Positions 60,590 through 64,000 of a stretch of 64,000 nt of DNA are shown piece by piece. The DNA lies in assembly GCF_003129925.1 (NCBI RefSeq), contig NZ_QFFN01000001.1, positions 62,001 through 126,000 on the forward strand, read 5' to 3'. The notes beneath the pieces were generated by a model, which did no database searches, was not told the origin of the DNA, and worked only from the letters and a program-made list of their open reading frames with translations. The translations under genes and the position numbers were made by a program. The number at the start of each line of letters is the position of its first letter. The stretch's first letter is position 1. The DNA is from Bifidobacterium catulorum. GTDB taxonomy: Bacteria > Actinomycetota > Actinomycetes > Actinomycetales > Bifidobacteriaceae.

Positions 60590-61081
60590 TTACTTGGTCG
60601 GCTCGTCTGTCTTGTTCTCGTTCTTGCCTGCGTCGGACTCTTCGCCGGTCTGGGCCTCTTCATTCTGATCCGCGGCTTCTGCGGCGGTCTCGGTTTCGCC
60701 CGACTGCTCGGAGGCCTTGGCGTCGGCGTCCGGGGAGGACGTCTCGTCGGCCTTGGATTCGGCTTCTACGGCCTGTTCCTTCTCGAACTCCTCGTCGGAG
60801 ACGTAGTTCGGCACCACCGGGGGTTCGGTGATGGCCTGGATGCGCCAGCGGCTCAGCGACCCCTCGGAATTGACGACCACCTGATCGATGTCCAGATCGA
60901 CCTCCTCGATGGTGCCGATCAGACCGGAGTAGGTGGCCACGCTATCGCCCTTCTTCAGATTGGAGCGGAAGTCCTCGACCTTGCCCTTCTGCTTCTTGGA
61001 CTGGCGGGACTGGTACCACATCATGCCACCGATTACGACGATGATGGCGATGAGCATCATGGTGTTGCTGTTACCACCCAT
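60590..61081 (-). CDS. yajC: Preprotein translocase subunit YajC
   Basis: A 163-residue protein: one membrane helix near residues 7-22 (MMLIAIIVVIGGMMWYQSR), the conserved KKGDSVATYSGLIGTIEEVD domain, then an acidic, low-complexity tail of about 70 residues rich in Glu, Ala and Asp, longer than in E. coli. YajC associates with SecDF at the translocon. AAAGGAG precedes the ATG. The secD and secF genes usually next to it are not here. Confidence 0.93.
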   Translation of the reverse strand: MGGNSNTMMLIAIIVVIGGMMWYQSRQSKKQKGKVEDFRSNLKKGDSVATYSGLIGTIEEVDLDIDQVVVNSEGSLSRWRIQAITEPPVVPNYVSDEEFEKEQAVEAESKADETSSPDADAKASEQSGETETAAEAADQNEEAQTGEESDAGKNENKTDEPTK

Positions 61082-61158
61082 AATGTTTTGATCTCCTTTG
61101 CAGGTTAGTCTTGACGTTCCCCCATGGTGCGAGACCTTGTGGAACCAACCTAATCAGG

Positions 61159-62235
61159 CTAAAACAGCATGTTGACATCATCCGGGGGATTCATGCCCAG
61201 ATGCTCCCATGCGCGTGACGTCGCCACACGACCCTTGGGGGTGCGCACGAGGAAGCCCTCACGGACGAGGTATGGTTCGCATACGGTCTCGACGGTCTCT
61301 GACTCCTCCCCCACCATGGCGGCCAGGTTGTTCAGCCCCACGGGGCCGCCGTTGAAGCTGCCGCAGATGGCGCGAAGCACGGCGATGTCGAGGCGGTCAA
61401 GGCCTTCGACGTCGATTTGGTAGAGGTCGAGGGCCTGTTCGACGGCCTCCACATCCACATGGTCGAGATCATGGACGACCGCCCAGTCCCGCACACGGCG
61501 AAGCAGCCGGTTCGCGATTCGCGGCGTCCCGCGGGACCTGCGCGCGAGCTGGTCGGCGGCGTCCTCGTCGATATGCACGTTCAGCACCACCGACGATCTG
61601 AGGATGAGCTTGCGCATCTCGTCCCGCGGATAGAAATCAAGGTGCGCGGTGAAGCCGAAGCGGGCCCGCAGCGGCGAAGGAAGCATTCCCTCGCGCGTGG
61701 TCGCGCCGACCACGGTGAACCGTGGAAGCGTCAGCGGGATGGAGGAGGCGCCCGGCCCCTTGCCCACCACCACATCGACGCGGAAATCCTCCATGGCTAT
61801 ATACAGCAGTTCCTCGGCGGCGCGCGGAAGCCGGTGGATTTCGTCGATGAACAGCACCTCTCCCTCCTCAAGGGAGCTGAGGATGGAAGCAAGATCGCCG
61901 GCGTGCTGAATCGCCGGTCCGGAGGTGATGCGAATCGGCGATTCCAGTTCGTTGGCGACGATCATCGCCAACGTGGTCTTGCCAAGGCCCGGAGGCCCTG
62001 CAAGAAGGATATGGTCCGGCGGCACCCCGCGCTTCTGCGCGGCATCGAGAAACAGCTTCATCTGGGCCTTGAGCCGCGGCTGGCCAATGAACTCGTCCAG
62101 CCCGGAGGGCCTCAGCTCCTCGTCGCTGACCTGTTCCGAACCTATGGGGGACGCGGAGACCATGCGTAGGGACTCCTCCCTGGCGCCCTCGTTCGGCTGT
62201 GGCGGCATGGCGTCATCGATATCCTGCACTGTCAT
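61159..62235 (-). CDS. ruvB: Holliday junction helicase RuvB
   Basis: A 358-residue AAA+ motor that drives branch migration with RuvA. Walker A is [11 protein letters not shown], Walker B FIDEIHRL, sensor 1 [10 protein letters not shown], and the arginine finger region [10 protein letters not shown] follows. The C-terminal winged helix has TPKGRVAT. The ATG at 62235 has GGGGAAGG upstream; a GTG at 62241 overlaps the ruvA stop. The N-terminus is about 20 residues longer than in E. coli. Confidence 0.97.
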   Translation of the reverse strand: MTVQDIDDAMPPQPNEGAREESLRMVSASPIGSEQVSDEELRPSGLDEFIGQPRLKAQMKLFLDAAQKRGVPPDHILLAGPPGLGKTTLAMIVANELESPIRITSGPAIQHAGDLASILSSLEEGEVLFIDEIHRLPRAAEELLYIAMEDFRVDVVVGKGPGASSIPLTLPRFTVVGATTREGMLPSPLRARFGFTAHLDFYPRDEMRKLILRSSVVLNVHIDEDAADQLARRSRGTPRIANRLLRRVRDWAVVHDLDHVDVEAVEQALDLYQIDVEGLDRLDIAVLRAICGSFNGGPVGLNNLAAMVGEESETVETVCEPYLVREGFLVRTPKGRVATSRAWEHLGMNPPDDVNMLF

Positions 62236-62237
62236 CG

Positions 62238-62852
62238 TCACCTTCCCCTATCCATGGATGCGAGCGTGGCCTTGAGCAGACGAGGGACATCGGCCTCGGA
62301 GACCGGACCCTCATGATGGTCCTTCTTCAGTTCCCTCCGTACCGCCTGCACCGCATCTCGTTGCTGCCAGCCGAGGGAGACGAGCGCCTCCACGATCTGC
62401 TCGGTGCCGGCGTCGCCCTGTTCCTCGACGCCGACGTCGGCATCAAGCTCGTCGAAGTCGATGGACCCCTTGAGTTCGAGGATGATCTTCTGGGCGCCCT
62501 TCTTGCCCAATCCCGGGGATTTGGCGAGGGCCGTGACGTCGCCGTTGGCGACCGCCGTCAGCAGGCGCTTCGGCCCCAACGTCGACACTATGGACAACGC
62601 CACCTTCGGGCCGATGCCACTCACCTTCTGCAGACTGAGGAACAGGTCCTTTGCCGTGGATGACAGGAATCCATACAGGGCGATGGCGTCCTGGGACACG
62701 TTCATTGTGGTGAGCACCGTCACCTGCTGGCCGATATGCATGGCGGCCAGATCCGACGACGGCATTCGTACCTCATATCCCACTCCGGACACCTCGATAA
62801 TCGCCGCGTCCTTCGCCACGGCGGCGACCATGCCGTTCAGGCTGGCAATCAT
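62238..62852 (-). CDS. ruvA: Holliday junction-binding protein RuvA
   Basis: A 204-residue protein that binds four-way junctions and loads Ruv[13 protein letters not shown] opens the OB fold, a helix-hairpin-helix region follows ([15 protein letters not shown] and [18 protein letters not shown]), and the C-terminal domain III contacts RuvB. The stop is just before the ruvB ATG. It lies 61 bases after ruvC. Confidence 0.96.
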   Translation of the reverse strand: MIASLNGMVAAVAKDAAIIEVSGVGYEVRMPSSDLAAMHIGQQVTVLTTMNVSQDAIALYGFLSSTAKDLFLSLQKVSGIGPKVALSIVSTLGPKRLLTAVANGDVTALAKSPGLGKKGAQKIILELKGSIDFDELDADVGVEEQGDAGTEQIVEALVSLGWQQRDAVQAVRRELKKDHHEGPVSEADVPRLLKATLASMDRGR

Positions 62853-62913
62853 GTAGCACCTCCATCATCACACATGATGTCGAACATCTGTTCGATATTG
62901 TAGCCGAAGACTT

Positions 62914-63492
62914 CTACATGCCGCGACGCAGCCCGCGGCCATGCGCCTGATGGGCGGCCTGCGCCCATTGGCGCTGCGCCTTCGTAAGATGCTGTTCGCG
63001 TTCCCCGCCCTGCAACGCCCCGGACGGCCGGAGCGCATGGCATATGGCCAGTGCCAGCGCGTCGGCGGCATCGGCGGGGGTCGGCATCGTATTGAGATTG
63101 AGGATGCGGGTGACCATGCGTTCCACCTGAATCTTCTGCGCCTGCCCGTTTCCCGTGATGGCGAGCTTTGCCTCGGTCGGCGTATGCAGGGCCACGGGGA
63201 TGGTCCGTTGGGCCGCGGCCAGCATGGCGACACCGGCCGCCTGGGCCGTGCCCAGCACCGTGTTGCGGTTGGACTGGGCGAACACACGTTCGATGGAAAC
63301 GGCGTCCGGCGAGAACTCGTCGAGCTTCGCGCAAAGTCCGTTGTATATCCTCAGCAGGCGCAGGTCCTGCGATTCATGCGGATCGGAGCGTACGACATCG
63401 ACGTGGATAAAGGAAAGCCGGCGATATGCGCCGGCTTCCACTACGCCGACTCCGCACCGCGTCAGTCCGGGGTCGACTCCAAGAATGATCAT
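62914..63492 (-). CDS. ruvC: Holliday junction resolvase RuvC
   Basis: A 192-residue endonuclease that cuts Holliday junctions. The catalytic acids are in place: Asp7 ([10 protein letters not shown]), Glu68 ([10 protein letters not shown]) and the aspartates in [14 protein letters not shown]. The Arg/Gln-rich last 30 residues are an extension beyond the core. It follows the yebC-like gene by 9 bases, giving the order yebC-ruvC-ruvA-ruvB. Confidence 0.96.
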   Translation of the reverse strand: MIILGVDPGLTRCGVGVVEAGAYRRLSFIHVDVVRSDPHESQDLRLLRIYNGLCAKLDEFSPDAVSIERVFAQSNRNTVLGTAQAAGVAMLAAAQRTIPVALHTPTEAKLAITGNGQAQKIQVERMVTRILNLNTMPTPADAADALALAICHALRPSGALQGGEREQHLTKAQRQWAQAAHQAHGRGLRRGM

Positions 63493-63501
63493 GAACCGCT
63501 G

Positions 63502-64000
63502 TCAGTCCTCGGCTTCCAGCTGCGCCATGATCTCATCGGTGGCCTTCCACGTGCTGTAGACGTTCTGCACGTCGTCGAGGTCGTCGAGGTTGTCGATGAG
63601 TCTGGAGACCTTGCGGGCGCCGTCGATGTCGAGTTCGACCTCGTTCATGGCGACCATGGCGTTCTCCGCGGAATCGTAGTCGATTCCGGCATCCTGCAGC
63701 GCGGTGCGGACCGCGACCAGATCGCTCGGGTTCGTGGTGACGGTGTAGATGTCGCCGTCCTCGGTCACGTCCTCGGCACCGGCCTCGGCGGCCACTTCGA
63801 AGACCTTGTCGTAGTCGACTCCTTCGGAGGGGACCTCGATGATGCCCTTGCGCTCGAAGTTGAAGCTCACGGAACCGTTCTCGGCGAGGGAGCCGCCGCC
63901 CTTGGTCAGAGTGGAGCGCACGTCGGCCGCGGCGCGGTTGCGATTGTCGGTCAGGCATTCGATGATGAGGCCGACGCCGCCGGGGGCGTAGCCCTCGTAC
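63502..64000 (-). CDS. yebC: YebC/PmpR family DNA-binding regulator, N-terminus outside window
   Basis: The visible 166 codons are the C-terminal two thirds of a YebC/TACO1-family protein. YEGYAPGGVGLIIECLTDNRNR lies at the window edge in phase, and the acidic C-terminal domains follow (NVYSTWKATDEIMAQLE near the end). The family acts as transcription regulator or as ribosome factor for proline-rich stalls. The gene's position before ruvC is conserved in many bacteria. Confidence 0.94.
   Translation of the reverse strand, partial: YEGYAPGGVGLIIECLTDNRNRAAADVRSTLTKGGGSLAENGSVSFNFERKGIIEVPSEGVDYDKVFEVAAEAGAEDVTEDGDIYTVTTNPSDLVAVRTALQDAGIDYDSAENAMVAMNEVELDIDGARKVSRLIDNLDDLDDVQNVYSTWKATDEIMAQLEAED

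Overview
The window is high-GC DNA from an actinobacterium, almost certainly a Bifidobacterium or a close relative. The evidence is gene content: a fused cytidylate kinase-Der GTPase, RbpA, a Corynebacterium-type glycogen synthase, a UDPGP-family uridylyltransferase, HelY, and the order yajC-ruvBAC-yebC. Most of the window is ordinary chromosome. Two stretches are accessory: a surface-polymer locus near the left end, and a mosaic island beside a tRNA-Pro gene.

Left part (1-28.6 kb). It opens with the end of gltB and all of gltD. A locus of seven genes follows (2.6-10.3 kb): two CDP-glycerol-type polymerases, a membrane acyltransferase, an IspD/TarI-type cytidylyltransferase, an extended SDR, and an ABC exporter pair of the TagG/TagH type. 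Together these look like synthesis and export of a teichoic-acid-like phosphoalditol polymer. Next come glycogen synthase, an orphan ABC ATPase, the tRNA m1A58 methyltransferase, a SixA-like phosphatase, metE, metF and glnE. Immediately after glnE lies a tightly coupled jetABC (MksFEB, Wadjet-type condensin) operon. No jetD nuclease is present, and the operon runs into a double zinc-ribbon protein and a small protein kinase.

Middle (28.8-41.5 kb). Most genes are on the minus strand: a HAD phosphatase, rbpA, helY, a lipid kinase, a fused PafB-PafC-like WYL regulator, a UDP-glucose pyrophosphorylase and a methyltransferase. They are followed by a broken YbaK-like gene and a DUF488 protein. An Abi_2/HEPN protein and an SMR exporter come next; the exporter is preceded by what reads as a guanidine-III riboswitch.

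Island (about 39.95-49.73 kb). The 3' part of tRNA-Pro(GGG), with its terminator, is duplicated as a 67-bp near-perfect direct repeat 8.05 kb away. A second, diverged 151-bp repeat marks what looks like an older, adjacent insertion. Neither segment carries an integrase. The 8-kb segment holds a five-gene overlapping minus-strand operon: an AdoMet-binding half-methylase, an Eco57I-like adenine methylase, a GIY-YIG-SF2 helicase fusion, a membrane-anchored coiled-coil protein and a MazG-like NTPase. It is a candidate anti-phage system. A short plus-strand operon of phage-like Cys/His proteins sits at its right end.

Right part (50-64 kb). This is housekeeping: cmk-der, rluB, a divergent aquaporin-family channel with an acidic tail, DUF3017, purH, a DUF6350 membrane protein, sucD, sucC, apt, yajC, ruvB, ruvA, ruvC and the beginning of a yebC-type gene cut by the window edge.
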